Assembly: GCA_949502235.1 (NCBI GenBank)
Contig: CATBDC010000030.1
Coordinates: 1-45,371, forward strand
Length of the DNA: 45,371 bases
From: an uncultured Lachnospiraceae bacterium
GTDB taxonomy: Bacteria > Bacillota > Clostridia > Lachnospirales > Lachnospiraceae
Direction of reading: 5' to 3'
Positions 9,145 to 18,365 of this stretch are shown here, in pieces; position 1 is the stretch's first letter; every line of letters begins with the position of its first letter. Below the pieces are notes generated by a model. The model did not search any database, was not told the DNA's origin, and was given only the letters and a program-made list of their open reading frames with translations. Position numbers and translations under genes: made by a program.

Positions 9145-11043
9145 ATGTTTGACATACAGGAAGAACTAAAAAAACTCCCGGGAAAACCGGGAGTTTATAT
9201 TATGCATGATGAAACAGACAATATCATTTATGTTGGTAAGGCCATAAGCCTTAAGAACCGTGTGCGCCAGTATTTTCAGAGCAGCAGGAATAAGGGCGTG
9301 AAGATTGAGCAGATGGTGACGCATATTAGGCGGTTTGAGTATATTGTGACGGATTCGGAGTTAGAGGCGCTTGTCCTGGAGTGCAACCTGATTAAGGAGC
9401 ACAGGCCTAAGTATAATACGATGCTGATGGATGATAAGGCATACCCTTTTATTAAGGTAACTGTGGAGGAGCCTTTTCCCCGTATCATGCTGGCAAGGCA
9501 GATTGGCAAGGATAAGTCGAAGTATTTCGGACCCTATACCAGCGCAGGGGCGGTGAAAGACACGATTGAGCTGATACGCAAGCTGTACCATATAAGGAGC
9601 TGCAACAGGAGGCTTCCGGCGGATATCGGGAAAGAGAGGCCGTGCCTTAATCATCATATTCATCAATGCAACGCGCCCTGCCAGGGATATATTTCAGAAG
9701 GGGAATACCGTAAATCTATTGATGAGGTGGTACATTTCCTAAATGGAAACTATGATTTGATTCTTGGGAGGCTTCAGGAAAATATGGAGGCAGCCTCAGA
9801 GGCACTGGAATTCGAGAAGGCAATTGAATACAGGGAGCTTCTAAACAGTGTGAAAAAGATAGCCCAGAAGCAGAAGATTACGGACACGGCAGGAGACGAC
9901 AGGGATATTCTGGCTGTGGCTTCGGATAAAGAGGATGCGGTTGTTCAGGTGTTTTTTATCCGCGGCGGCAGGCTTATCGGACGGGATCATTTTTATCTGA
10001 AGATTTCAGAAGGGGAGGCACATGGTGAGATACTTTCAAGCTTTATTAAACAGTTTTATGCCGGAACCCCTTATATCCCGGCCAGCCTTATGCTTCAGGA
10101 GGAAATAGAGGATCAGGCCCTGATTGAGGAATGGCTTACAAAGAAGCGTGAACACAAGGTGCGTCTTCATGTGCCGAAAAAAGGAACAAAGGAAAAGCTG
10201 GTGGAGCTTGCCCAAAAAAATGCGGTTCTTGTCTTAAATACTGATAAGGAGAGATTGAAAAGAGAGGAGGGACGCACCATAGGGGCAGTAAAGGAGCTGG
10301 AGAAGCTTCTTGGCCTAAAGGGCATTGTCCGCATGGAGGCGTATGACATTTCTAACACAAATGGGTTTGCTTCCGTAGGCTCTATGGTGGTATACGAGAA
10401 GGGAAAGCCAAAGCGTAATGACTACAGGAAATTTAAGATTAAAGGCGTGAAAGGGGCAAATGATTATGCCAGCATGGAGGAGGTTCTGACAAGAAGGTTC
10501 AGGCATGGCATTGAAGAAAGAGAGGAAGGAAAAGAGATGGGGGGCTTTACATCATTTCCAGATCTGATTCTTATGGATGGCGGGAAGGGGCAGGTGAATG
10601 TTGCTCTTGAGGTGATGGATAAGCTTAAGCTTGCCATTCCTGTATGCGGTATGGTAAAGGATGACAACCACAGGACGAGAGGGTTATATTACGATAATAG
10701 GGAGGTTTCTATTGACAAGAACTCGGAAAGCTTCCGGCTGATTACAAGAATCCAGGATGAAGCACACCGCTTTGCAATTACCTTTCATAGAGACTTAAGA
10801 AGCAAGGGACAGGTACATTCCGTACTGGATGATATTCCGGGGGTTGGTCCTGCAAGAAGAAAGGATTTGATGAAGAATTTTGAAAATATTGAGGCAATCA
10901 AGAGTGCCTCTGTAGAAGAGCTTAAAAGACTGCCCTCTATAAATGAAAAATCCGCCAGGGAGATATATAATTTTTTTCACCAATGTGATATAATAACCAC
11001 AAGTGCGGACACGAAGGAAGGAGATACACATGACAACGAATAA
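9145..11043 (+). CDS. uvrC: excinuclease ABC subunit C (UvrC)
   Basis: Dual nuclease of nucleotide excision repair, making the 3' and 5' incisions around UvrB-bound damage. The 632-residue protein has an N-terminal GIY-YIG domain ([19 protein letters not shown], residues about 14-32), a UVR helical hairpin near 200-235 for UvrB binding, the RNase-H-like endonuclease domain ([20 protein letters not shown]), and C-terminal helix-hairpin-helix motifs ([14 protein letters not shown]). GAGGAG lies shortly before the ATG. The 3' end overlaps the hprK start by 14 bases. A perfect ten-pair hairpin (9175-9199) lies in codons for the conserved LPGKPGVY motif. Confidence 0.97.
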   Translation: MFDIQEELKKLPGKPGVYIMHDETDNIIYVGKAISLKNRVRQYFQSSRNKGVKIEQMVTHIRRFEYIVTDSELEALVLECNLIKEHRPKYNTMLMDDKAYPFIKVTVEEPFPRIMLARQIGKDKSKYFGPYTSAGAVKDTIELIRKLYHIRSCNRRLPADIGKERPCLNHHIHQCNAPCQGYISEGEYRKSIDEVVHFLNGNYDLILGRLQENMEAASEALEFEKAIEYRELLNSVKKIAQKQKITDTAGDDRDILAVASDKEDAVVQVFFIRGGRLIGRDHFYLKISEGEAHGEILSSFIKQFYAGTPYIPASLMLQEEIEDQALIEEWLTKKREHKVRLHVPKKGTKEKLVELAQKNAVLVLNTDKERLKREEGRTIGAVKELEKLLGLKGIVRMEAYDISNTNGFASVGSMVVYEKGKPKRNDYRKFKIKGVKGANDYASMEEVLTRRFRHGIEEREEGKEMGGFTSFPDLILMDGGKGQVNVALEVMDKLKLAIPVCGMVKDDNHRTRGLYYDNREVSIDKNSESFRLITRIQDEAHRFAITFHRDLRSKGQVHSVLDDIPGVGPARRKDLMKNFENIEAIKSASVEELKRLPSINEKSAREIYNFFHQCDIITTSADTKEGDTHDNE

Positions 11044-11959
11044 TGTTAAAATGAAAACGCTGGTTGAGAGAATGAATCTTAAAAATCTTACGCCAGATAT
11101 AGACTATGCGGGGAAAGAGGTGGTGATTCCTGATATCAACAGGCCGGCGCTGCCGCTTACAGGTTTTTTTGAAAATTTTGATTCCAGGCGCGTTCAGATA
11201 ATCGGCTATGCGGAATACAGCTATCTTGAAACACTGGATGACGAAAGGAAAAAGGTTATATACGAAGAGTTTCTCAAAGAGGATATGCCCTGCATTATAT
11301 TCTGCAGATCCCTGAAGCCGGATGAGATTTTAATTGAGAAGGCTGTAAAAGCAAATGTACCGCTGTTCTCGACAGATATTCATACATCGGAATTTACAGC
11401 AGAGATTATCCGGTGGCTGAACGTTGCACTTGCGCCATGTATTTCTATTCATGGGGTTTTGGTTGAAGCTTATGGTGTCGGCGTGCTGATTATGGGAGAG
11501 AGCGGGATCGGAAAAAGCGAGGCGGCACTGGAGCTGATTAAGAGAGGACATCGTCTGGTCAGTGATGATGTGGTTGAGATAAGGAAGGTCAGCGATGAGA
11601 CTCTGGTTGGAAGCGCGCCGGATATTACCAGGCACTTTATAGAGCTTAGGGGAATCGGAATTGTAGATGTAAAGACATTATTCGGAGTTCAGAGTGTAAG
11701 GGAAACCCAGAACATTGATCTTGTGATTACGCTGGAGGACTGGGACAGGGAGAAGGAATATGACAGATTAGGGCTTGAAGAACAGCATACGGAGTTTCTT
11801 GGCAACACGGTGGCCAGCCATCAGATTCCTATTCGTCCGGGACGGAATCTGGCAGTTATTGTGGAAACAGCAGCCATTAATCACAGACAGAAGAAGATGG
11901 GATATAATGCGGCACAGGAGTTATATAAACGTGTCCAGCGAAATCTTACCAGAAAGTAA
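11030..11959 (+). CDS. hprK: HPr kinase/phosphorylase
   Basis: Bifunctional sensor kinase that phosphorylates HPr at the regulatory serine when glycolytic intermediates are high, feeding CcpA-dependent catabolite repression, and dephosphorylates it under poor carbon supply. The ATG at 11030 is preferred over an in-frame ATG at 11003 because GGAAGGAG lies just upstream and the protein then begins with a normal N-terminus. The 309-residue product has the Walker A loop GESGIGKS (156-163), the family segment [12 protein letters not shown] and the C-terminal signature around [13 protein letters not shown]. Its start lies inside the end of uvrC, so the two are probably co-translated, and a sugar kinase follows. 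Confidence 0.97.
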   Translation: MTTNNVKMKTLVERMNLKNLTPDIDYAGKEVVIPDINRPALPLTGFFENFDSRRVQIIGYAEYSYLETLDDERKKVIYEEFLKEDMPCIIFCRSLKPDEILIEKAVKANVPLFSTDIHTSEFTAEIIRWLNVALAPCISIHGVLVEAYGVGVLIMGESGIGKSEAALELIKRGHRLVSDDVVEIRKVSDETLVGSAPDITRHFIELRGIGIVDVKTLFGVQSVRETQNIDLVITLEDWDREKEYDRLGLEEQHTEFLGNTVASHQIPIRPGRNLAVIVETAAINHRQKKMGYNAAQELYKRVQRNLTRK

Positions 11960-11992
11960 TGCGCAGGCTAAAGCAGCAAGGAGGAATGGAGA

Positions 11993-12931
11993 ATGAAATA
12001 TTGTTTTGGAGTGGATGTTGGCGGAACAAGTATTAAGATAGGCTTGTTTACTGTAGAGGGCAATATCTTGGATAAGTGGGAGTTAAAGACCCGCAGGGAA
12101 AATGGAGGAGAGGCAATTCTGCCTGATATAGCTGCCTCCCTGAAGGATAAGATCCAAAAGAGCGGTCTTGATAAAGGCGAAATCAAAGGCATCGGTATCG
12201 GAATTCCCGCTCCCGTGACAGGGGACGGTATCGTAAAGAATACAGCCAACCTGGGATGGGGCTATAAAGAGGTGAACCGGGAGCTTCGGGAGCTCACAGG
12301 ACTTGATGTCCAGGCAGGAAACGATGCAAATCTGGCAGCGCTTGGTGAGATGTGGCTTGGCGCCGGACAGGGTCAGACAAATATGATTATGGTAACTCTC
12401 GGAACCGGAGTCGGAGGCGGAGCTATTGTAGACGGCAGGCCGATGGTGGGGGCAAACGGTGCGTCAGCAGAGATTGGACATGTATGCGTAAACTATCATG
12501 AGAAGAAAAAATGCGGCTGCGGAAAGACTGGATGTCTGGAGCAGTATGCATCTGCAACGGGAATTGCCAGGCTTGCCAGAATGAGGCTTGCCTGGGATGA
12601 TACCCCATCGCTGCTGCGCGGACAGGATAAGATAGATGCCAAAGCTGTATTTGATGCCATGAAGGAAGGCGACAGCGTTGCAGAGGAGATTGTGGATCAG
12701 TTCAGCGCGTATTTGGGACATGGCCTTGCAAATGTGGCAATTATTGTAGACCCGGCAGTTATTGTAATCGGAGGCGGCGTGTCTAAGGCGGGGGACATTA
12801 TGATCCCATATATCAAGAGGTACTTTTTGGAGAAGGCATTTTTCGCAAACAGGGAGACAGAATTTGTAATCGCGAAGCTTGATAATGACGCAGGAATCTG
12901 CGGCGCTGCAAAGATGATTATCGATAAATAA
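11993..12931 (+). CDS. glcK: ROK-family glucokinase
   Basis: Phosphorylates glucose (or a close hexose) with ATP at the entry to glycolysis. The 312-residue protein begins with the phosphate-binding loop GVDVGGTSIKIGLF, has the sugar-contacting segments GNDANLAALGE and EIGHVC, and contains the ROK zinc motif CGCGKTGCLEQYAS. AAGGAGG lies before the ATG. Placement directly after hprK links it to carbon-flux sensing. The stop is followed at once by the large palindromic element that separates it from the convergent PBP gene, which may serve as its terminator. The ROK assignment is firm; glucose specificity is the usual inference for this clostridial arrangement. Confidence 0.92.
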   Translation: MKYCFGVDVGGTSIKIGLFTVEGNILDKWELKTRRENGGEAILPDIAASLKDKIQKSGLDKGEIKGIGIGIPAPVTGDGIVKNTANLGWGYKEVNRELRELTGLDVQAGNDANLAALGEMWLGAGQGQTNMIMVTLGTGVGGGAIVDGRPMVGANGASAEIGHVCVNYHEKKKCGCGKTGCLEQYASATGIARLARMRLAWDDTPSLLRGQDKIDAKAVFDAMKEGDSVAEEIVDQFSAYLGHGLANVAIIVDPAVIVIGGGVSKAGDIMIPYIKRYFLEKAFFANRETEFVIAKLDNDAGICGAAKMIIDK

Positions 12932-12975
12932 GTAGAAGATTTCCAACTGTACGGGTGGAATGTCGTTTAGAGGAC

Positions 12976-13156
12976 GGAAGTTTTAAGATGCCCTTCCTAA
13001 CGCAGACTAAGGCAACACTTCGGTGAACTAACTGCTAACGAAGGCTAAGGAGTTCAGGAGAGCCTTCACTCCTAAGTCTTTCGTAAGCAGTGGATTTCAC
13101 CTCCGTTAAAAGCGCCTTTTAATGTCTGCTTATAGGAAGGGCATCTTAAAACTTCC
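12976..13156. repeat. left long hairpin of the palindromic element
   Basis: Bases 12976-12999 are a perfect 24-base reverse complement of 13133-13156. Pairing continues inward with interruptions: CGCAGAC with GTCTGC, GGTGAACTAACTGCTAACG with CGTAAGCAGTGGATTTCACC, and GGCTAAGGAGT with ACTCCTAAG, leaving a small apical loop near 13050-13065. Confidence 0.85.
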
Positions 13157-13351
13157 TGTGCATCGAAAATGACGTTCCAACAGCACAGACGGAAAGTTTT
13201 CCGGTGCACAGGCAGTTCGGGATAGTTCTTCCCCACACTTCCTGTGCATTGAAAAGGATGTATGGGGATTTTTTCAGTGAACAGGCGGTTCGGGACAGTT
13301 CTTCCCTACACTTCCTGTGTACTGCAAATCTGGTTCCAATGTACAGGAAGT
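13151..13351. repeat. three small hairpins with a 19-base direct repeat in the element centre
   Basis: Each unit opens with ACTTCCTGTGCA or a variant and closes with its near reverse complement (GTGCACAGGCAGTT, GTGAACAGGCGGTT, TGTACAGGAAGTT), at about 13151-13217, 13237-13290 and 13309-13351. The first two are followed by CGGGATAGTTCTTCCCCAC and CGGGACAGTTCTTCCCTAC, direct repeats differing at two positions. The outer units share their ACTTCC and GGAAGT ends with the neighbouring long hairpins, so the structures are mutually exclusive at those ends. Confidence 0.78.
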
Positions 13352-13525
13352 TCGAAGATGTCATTCCTATAAGCAGACATTAGAGGGGCGTTTTTAATGG
13401 AGGTGAAATCCACCGCTTATGAAGACTTAGGAGTGAAGGCTTTCCTGAACTCCTTAGCCTTCGTTAGCGGTTAGTTCACCGGAATGTTGCCCAGTCTGTG
13501 TTAGGAATGACATCTTCGAACTTCC
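13346..13525. repeat. right long hairpin of the palindromic element
   Basis: Bases 13346-13369 are a perfect 24-base reverse complement of 13502-13525. Inner pairing joins AAGCAGAC with GTCTGTG, and GGTGAAATCCACCGCTTATG with CGTTAGCGGTTAGTTCACC. It is a diverged copy of the left hairpin: four bases of the terminal stem differ, and each change is matched on the opposite strand. Confidence 0.85.
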
Positions 13526-13562
13526 GTCCGTTGGATGAGATTTCTTTATCAGTGCTGACACA

Positions 13563-16187
13563 TCAGGTGGCAGGGGTGTCTGGATTATCCGGTGGGTTTG
13601 GATCAACTGGTGGGTTTGGATCAACCGGTGGGTTTGGATCAACCGGTGGGTTTGGATCAATTGGGTTTGGATCAACCGGCGGGTCTGGGTTCTCTGTGCC
13701 TCCCTGATTATTTTCCTCTTCCTGCCGTTTCTGTTCTTCCTCCTCCTGCCGTCTCTTTTCTTCTTCTTCCTGCCGTTTCCTTTCAGCTTCTTCCATCTGG
13801 CCGATATCATTTCCGCTTGAATCCTTGATGCCGTTGTGTCCCGGACATGCTGTGTTAGGGACAGAGCCCTTTGCAAAGAATTCTGTAATGGTAGGGCATC
13901 TTCCAGCCACTGCCAAATGTCCGGTATATTTACATACAGTCTTCTGTTCTACGGAGGCAGGCATGTCAAAATCCTTAGGCTCAAGCCCTTCATGAATACG
14001 GCTCATGACACTCCGCCATATATTCATATGAAAGTTTCCGCAGTTGGCAAGAGACTTATTGTCATCATAACCGCCCCATACGGTACAGATATAATATGGA
14101 GTGTATCCGGCAAACCATAAGTCCTTATCAGAATCATCGGTATTCGTAGATGTACCTGTTTTTCCGGCCACGGCCATACTGCCCAGCTTTGCGTCCGTAC
14201 CTGTACCACTTTCTACAACTGTCTTCATTGCGCTTGTCAGAAGATAGGCCGTACTGTCCTGAAGAGCCTGGTGGCTGTCAGGAGTTCCGTCTAATAGTAC
14301 ATTACCGTCATGATCCAGAACCTTTGTATACAGGGTCGGCCTGTTATATACGCCGTTATTTGCAATAGCGGCAAATGCTCCGCACATCTCATAATTGTAG
14401 ACGCCATCTACAATACCTCCAAGAGCCGTAGACTGATATAGATCCGACAATGGTCCGTATCCATCATCGCGGTTCTCTACGAGAGTCGTTATACCCAGGT
14501 TTTTACAGCAGTCAAAGCCCACCCGGGGGGTAATCTCGGTAAACATCTTAACAGCACAGACATTGGCAGACTGCGCTATAGCGTTTCGCACTGTCATATC
14601 ACCTTTGTAGCTGTTTCCCCACCAGTTCTTTACCAGCTGGCCGCTCTCGTATTTGAAAGGCTCGTCCTTGATTGTGGTTGCAAGGGTCTTTCCGCAGGAA
14701 TCAAGGGCCGGCGCGTAAACAGCCAGAATCTTAAAGCAGGAGCCTGGCTGCCTTGTGGAGCCCTTGTAGGCGCGGTTCAGGGAAAGACTGGTTGTCTTGG
14801 CGCCCCGTCCTCCTACCATGGCCTTTACCTGTCCGGTATGCTGATCCATCAGAGTAAGGGAAGCCTGGGGCTGCGGGGAAATATTTACAACCTCAAGGTA
14901 GGTATCTCCCTCCCGTGCAAGTGTGGCTTTAAATTCCTCGATCCTTGCGTAAACAGCCTCCTCGCTGGAAAAGACAAGTCCCTGCTCGTCCCCGTACACA
15001 TCCTTTGTGTACTGCTTTATATGGCCTGAACCATAGTTTTCCAAAGTTCCGTCTGCCCGGGTGATAGTCAGGGCATAATCAAGGCCGTATTCCTTCAGGT
15101 AAGGATAGTTGGCGTCATTATTCATCTCCTCATCACAGATAGCCTGCATGCCAAGATTTTGAGTGGAGAAGATGCTTAAGCCTCCGCTGTATACTGCAGT
15201 AAAGGCCTGTGTCTCTGTAAATCCGCACTGATCCTGCAGATCCTGCATAACCTGGTCGGAGAGTGCATCCACAAAATAACTGTAAGGCGTCATGACATCA
15301 GTGACGGCATTAATTGTCTGAATACGGGAATAGACGTCATCCGCAATGGCCTCATCATAAGCGGCCTGTTCAATATATCCTTGTTCCAGCATTTTTTTAA
15401 GGACCTCATCCCGGCGCTCCTTGTTGGCTTCCGGACTTGTCACAGGATTGAGCGCGGAGGGACTCTGGGCAATGCCGGCTATGGTAGCACATTCAGATAA
15501 GGTAAGCTCCGAAACATCCTTGTTAAAATACCGCTTTGAAGCAGACTGTACGCCCAGGGAGTTCTGCCCCAGGTTAATTGTATTCATATAGCTTTCAAGG
15601 ATCTCGTCCTTACTCATCTGCTTTTCAATATCAACAGCCAAAAACTGCTCCTGAAGCTTTCGTTCCAGCCGGTCGAAGAATGTCTTTTCTTCCGTAAATT
15701 CGGGGAAGACATTATTTTTAATAAGCTGCTGGGTCAGGGTACTGGCACCTTCGGAGAAGCTTCCAGAGGTAAGGCCTTTGACAGCCGCACGGGCAATACC
15801 ACGGGGATCAATTCCGTTGTGCTGGTAGAAACGCTCGTCCTCAATAGCCACAAAGGCATGCTGCATGTCAACCGGTATCTCGTCTATGGTCCGGTAGATA
15901 CGGTTGGCACCTTCATCTACAAAACGTCCGGTCTCCGTTGTATTATCATCAGCGTATACGATTGTGGTAAATCCTTTTGGCCTTACCATAGACGGAGAGA
16001 TCTCCGGGGCTTTGTCAATGATTCCTTTTACAAATAATCCGCCGCCTATCACACCAGCTATGCCGACTACGACAATACACAGGAGAAATGCTTTGAATAA
16101 TCTTATTCCGACCCTCTTTCCCTGCATGGATGATTTTGAGGTAATCTGCTTTTGCTTTTTGGCGGCTTGTTTTTTACCATAATTCAT
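13563..16187 (-). CDS. class A penicillin-binding protein (PBP1a-type, bifunctional)
   Basis: Membrane-anchored peptidoglycan synthase with glycosyltransferase and transpeptidase activities. The 874-residue protein has a basic N-terminus, one membrane helix at about residues 30-52, and the glycosyltransferase domain (FVAIEDERFYQHNGID, EGASTLTQQLIKN). The transpeptidase domain carries SCFK as the SxxK motif in RQPGSCFKIL, SAN in AQSANVC and KTG in AGKTGTSTN. The C-terminus is a Glu/Arg/Lys/Gln-rich charged stretch, probably helical, followed by a proline-rich tail of repeated VDPNPP units that likely spans or contacts the wall. GAGGCA lies before the ATG on the minus strand. It converges on the glucokinase gene across the palindromic element. 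Confidence 0.95.
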   Translation of the reverse strand: MNYGKKQAAKKQKQITSKSSMQGKRVGIRLFKAFLLCIVVVGIAGVIGGGLFVKGIIDKAPEISPSMVRPKGFTTIVYADDNTTETGRFVDEGANRIYRTIDEIPVDMQHAFVAIEDERFYQHNGIDPRGIARAAVKGLTSGSFSEGASTLTQQLIKNNVFPEFTEEKTFFDRLERKLQEQFLAVDIEKQMSKDEILESYMNTINLGQNSLGVQSASKRYFNKDVSELTLSECATIAGIAQSPSALNPVTSPEANKERRDEVLKKMLEQGYIEQAAYDEAIADDVYSRIQTINAVTDVMTPYSYFVDALSDQVMQDLQDQCGFTETQAFTAVYSGGLSIFSTQNLGMQAICDEEMNNDANYPYLKEYGLDYALTITRADGTLENYGSGHIKQYTKDVYGDEQGLVFSSEEAVYARIEEFKATLAREGDTYLEVVNISPQPQASLTLMDQHTGQVKAMVGGRGAKTTSLSLNRAYKGSTRQPGSCFKILAVYAPALDSCGKTLATTIKDEPFKYESGQLVKNWWGNSYKGDMTVRNAIAQSANVCAVKMFTEITPRVGFDCCKNLGITTLVENRDDGYGPLSDLYQSTALGGIVDGVYNYEMCGAFAAIANNGVYNRPTLYTKVLDHDGNVLLDGTPDSHQALQDSTAYLLTSAMKTVVESGTGTDAKLGSMAVAGKTGTSTNTDDSDKDLWFAGYTPYYICTVWGGYDDNKSLANCGNFHMNIWRSVMSRIHEGLEPKDFDMPASVEQKTVCKYTGHLAVAGRCPTITEFFAKGSVPNTACPGHNGIKDSSGNDIGQMEEAERKRQEEEEKRRQEEEEQKRQEEENNQGGTENPDPPVDPNPIDPNPPVDPNPPVDPNPPVDPNPPDNPDTPAT
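13591..13679 (-). repeat. 18-bp tandem repeat encoding the PBP tail
   Basis: About four and a half in-frame copies of an 18-base unit (plus strand GGTGGGTTTGGATCAACC with rare substitutions), one shortened to 15 bases. They encode VDPNPP-type repeats at the C-terminus of the penicillin-binding protein. Copy number may vary between strains by replication slippage without disturbing the frame. Confidence 0.85.
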
Positions 16188-16373
16188 GGGTAACTGCCTC
16201 CTTTATATCAAGTCATTATAAGTTGCTGCACTCTTGAATTATCAACCATTATAACAAATATAGAGATTGAAATAAAGAAAAAAATAAAAACTTCATATTT
16301 TAGTAGGAAAATCTTAAGGAATTCGTTATAGTTATAGGTAGAGAAACAAAGACAGACAGGAAGGAATAATATT

Positions 16374-17024
16374 ATGTCAGCATCATATAAAGAATTATAC
16401 GCAGGCGGACAAGGCGAGATCGTAGAAAAGAAGTCCCGCTTTATTGCCACAACATACCCGGCAAAAACAGAAGGGGAGGCACTTGGCTTTATCGAATCCA
16501 TGCGTAAAAAGTACTGGGACGCCAGACACAACTGCTTTGCCTATGTGATAGGCGAAAGGGGAGAGCTGAAAAGGTGCAGTGACGATGGGGAGCCCGGCGG
16601 TACTGCGGGCAGGCCCATGCTGGACGTATTGCTAGGTGAAGAGATCCGCAATATCACAGTTGTAGTTACCAGATATTTCGGCGGTACACTGCTCGGAACG
16701 GGAGGTTTGGTGAGAGCTTATTCATCCGCAGTCCAGTCAGGACTTGCCTCATCTGTAATTATAACCAGAATTTCCGGATTTAAACTGTATATCGGGACAG
16801 ATTACACCAGCCTGGGAAAGATCCAGTACACCCTGGCAGGGAAGGATATCAAAATCCTGGACTCTGCCTACACAGATAAGGTTACACTTACGGCTCTTGT
16901 TCCTGCGGGAGAGCTTGAGGCCGTAAAGGCCGCTGTCACAGAAGCAGCGAACGGCAGGGTCTCCCTGACAGAAGGCGGGCCTGTAAGCTTTGCCATGATA
17001 GACGGCGCTCCCGTCATTTTATGA
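16374..17024 (+). CDS. yigZ: YigZ/IMPACT family protein (UPF0029)
   Basis: Member of the conserved IMPACT/YigZ family, of poorly defined role in translation or RNA-related control. The 216-residue protein has the UPF0029 fold in its first half, with the family signature RYFGGTLLGTGGLVRAYSSA at about residues 99-118. A ferredoxin-like C-terminal domain (DUF1949 type) follows, near residues 135-205. AGGAAGG lies before the ATG. It is transcribed divergently from the PBP gene across 186 bases in which I see no convincing promoter pair, and ends at a good terminator hairpin. Confidence 0.9.
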   Translation: MSASYKELYAGGQGEIVEKKSRFIATTYPAKTEGEALGFIESMRKKYWDARHNCFAYVIGERGELKRCSDDGEPGGTAGRPMLDVLLGEEIRNITVVVTRYFGGTLLGTGGLVRAYSSAVQSGLASSVIITRISGFKLYIGTDYTSLGKIQYTLAGKDIKILDSAYTDKVTLTALVPAGELEAVKAAVTEAANGRVSLTEGGPVSFAMIDGAPVIL

Positions 17025-17059
17025 TTCAGTGTCTTTTTTTGGACATTTCCTGACAATGG

Positions 17060-17091
17060 AACACGGCCCGGTACTGTCCGGGCCGTGTTTT
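17060..17091 (+). terminator. rho-independent terminator after yigZ
   Basis: A perfect 12-pair stem (AACACGGCCCGG, 17060-17071, with CCGGGCCGTGTT, 17078-17089) has a six-base loop and runs into a short T tract (17088-17091). It lies between the convergent yigZ and hpf genes. The T tract is on the plus strand only, so it serves yigZ better than hpf. Confidence 0.8.
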
Positions 17092-17116
17092 AGGAAAAGC
17101 ATGTCTATCCTTTTAT

Positions 17117-17650
17117 TTAAGAAAATTCCGGCTCAATCAGGCCGAAGGTTCCGTCCTTCCTTCTATATACCACACACACCTCATCGCTCTCTGCATTGTA
17201 AAATACAAAGAAGTTATGTCCGAGAAGCTCCATCTGTACGCAGGCATCCTCCGGGAACATGGGCTTGATGCCGAATTTTTTAGTACGTACAATTTTAATT
17301 TCGCCGTCATCGACAGCTTCCTCTGTCTCAAACAGTTCCTTGTTGAAATTGCTGCCCTCCTGATGTTTGGCTATCAGCTTGTTTTTATATTTCCTGAGCT
17401 GGCGTTCAATAACCTCCTCTACCAGATCAATAGATACATACATATCGGAGCTTTCCTGCTCGGAGCGGATAATGTTGCCCTTTACAGGAATGGTTACCTC
17501 AATCTTCTGATGTTCTTTCTGCACACTCAAGGTTACGTGAATTTCCGTATCAGGAGTAAAGTACCTTTCTAACTTTCCTAACTTGTTCTCTACAGTCTCT
17601 CTTAGGCTGGAGGTCACATCAATGTTCTTTCCTACGATGATAAATTTCAT
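17117..17650 (-). CDS. hpf: ribosome hibernation promoting factor, long form
   Basis: Binds the 30S decoding region and dimerises ribosomes into 100S particles in stationary phase or stress. The ATG at 17650 is chosen over an upstream in-frame TTG (17659) because AAAGGAG is nine bases before it and would abut the TTG. The 177-residue product is the long HPF type: an N-terminal S30AE domain (MKFIIVGKNIDVTSSLRETV, ending near residue 100) and a C-terminal dimerisation domain (KFGIKPMFPEDACVQMELLG). The gene stands alone, ending near the yigZ terminator. Confidence 0.95.
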   Translation of the reverse strand: MKFIIVGKNIDVTSSLRETVENKLGKLERYFTPDTEIHVTLSVQKEHQKIEVTIPVKGNIIRSEQESSDMYVSIDLVEEVIERQLRKYKNKLIAKHQEGSNFNKELFETEEAVDDGEIKIVRTKKFGIKPMFPEDACVQMELLGHNFFVFYNAESDEVCVVYRRKDGTFGLIEPEFS

Positions 17651-17753
17651 ACTGTCCAACTCCTTTTTGATATAATTTCAGAAGAGTATAGTCTGACAAT
17701 TGATTAACAAGCTACACATCTATCTGATATATCTAGTATAACACGTTTGATGG

Positions 17754-18365
17754 CTAATGTATAGAACGTATTACTTCAATCCGGGAAATTTTTCCATCGT
17801 GGGTTTTTGCGGCACGCAGTCCGAAGTCCTTAAAATATACACAGGCGCCCACACCCACATCAATATCGAACTCTTCACATTTCTTTAGAAATACATTGAG
17901 AAGGGTTTCCTCTCCTTCATGGGGAATCTGAATACCAAGAATCCGTTCTACAGATTTCGCTTTCATGGTTGAACGCAGTATAATCTGGTCAGAAATATCA
18001 AACTCACAGAACAGATATTTCCTTGTGGCAAACAAGGCCGCTATAGCACCCACGCCGGCCAGGCTGCTCCAGATGGAGGAATGGTCAATAATAATCTGCC
18101 TTGCAATTGCAAAGAGGAGCACTTCGAATACAGTATCTGGTGAGTGGGAATACATCATTCGGATAAGCTCGACACCGATAATCAGGTTAAAGCAGGTTTC
18201 CATCAAATCCTCGAAATTAGGCCAGATATCCAGATTTGGAATGTTTGTCAGGTTGGATGCCATCCGCAGGCACAATAGAATAATGCCGATGGACATCATG
18301 AATGCGATAAAAAGTTCCAGATAGGTTGCCAGACGCTTTAAAAAATTTGCTACGTAATGTCTCAT
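17754..18365 (-). CDS. PsiE-like membrane protein of unknown function
   Basis: A 203-residue protein with a short basic N-terminus, two or three membrane helices in the first half (about 15-35, 55-70 and 100-112) and a soluble C-terminal part. The segment VELIRMMYSHSPDTVFEVLLFAIARQIIIDHSS resembles the core of phosphate-starvation-inducible PsiE proteins in pattern (Glu-Leu-Ile-Arg, then Ala-Arg-x-Ile). The soluble region (GVGACVYFKDFGLRAAKTHD) is unlike short PsiE proteins. AAAGGAG precedes the ATG, which overlaps the PAP2 stop as ATGA. The gene is last in a typA-PAP2-PsiE-like operon. Family call is tentative. Confidence 0.6.
   Translation of the reverse strand: MRHYVANFLKRLATYLELFIAFMMSIGIILLCLRMASNLTNIPNLDIWPNFEDLMETCFNLIIGVELIRMMYSHSPDTVFEVLLFAIARQIIIDHSSIWSSLAGVGAIAALFATRKYLFCEFDISDQIILRSTMKAKSVERILGIQIPHEGEETLLNVFLKKCEEFDIDVGVGACVYFKDFGLRAAKTHDGKISRIEVIRSIH

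Larger units (their letters stand above)
12976..13525. repeat. compound palindromic element: two ~180-nt hairpins flanking three smaller ones
   Basis: The element fills the 630-bp gap between the convergent glucokinase and PBP genes. Its left third (12976-13156) and right third (13346-13525) are reverse complements of each other, and each is also a long imperfect palindrome by itself. The segments can therefore fold as two separate hairpins or pair as one ~190-bp stem. The centre holds three shorter hairpins joined by a 19-base direct repeat. Borders repeatedly use ACTTCC/GGAAGT. No protein of a known family is encoded. Possible roles are a bidirectional terminator, a structured RNA or a non-autonomous mobile element; none is proven. 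Confidence 0.88.

Noticed and set aside
12976-13525. Retron msr-msd, group II intron or IS element
   Set aside because: No reverse transcriptase, maturase or transposase frame is present in or near the element, and no target duplication was evident at its ends.
13591-13679. CRISPR-like array
   Set aside because: The 18-bp units are contiguous, without spacers, and encode in-frame amino-acid repeats.
13498-13828. Plus-strand repetitive Gly-rich frames opposite the PBP tail
   Set aside because: They are the antisense of the 18-bp repeats encoding VDPNPP; the minus-strand PBP frame explains the region fully.
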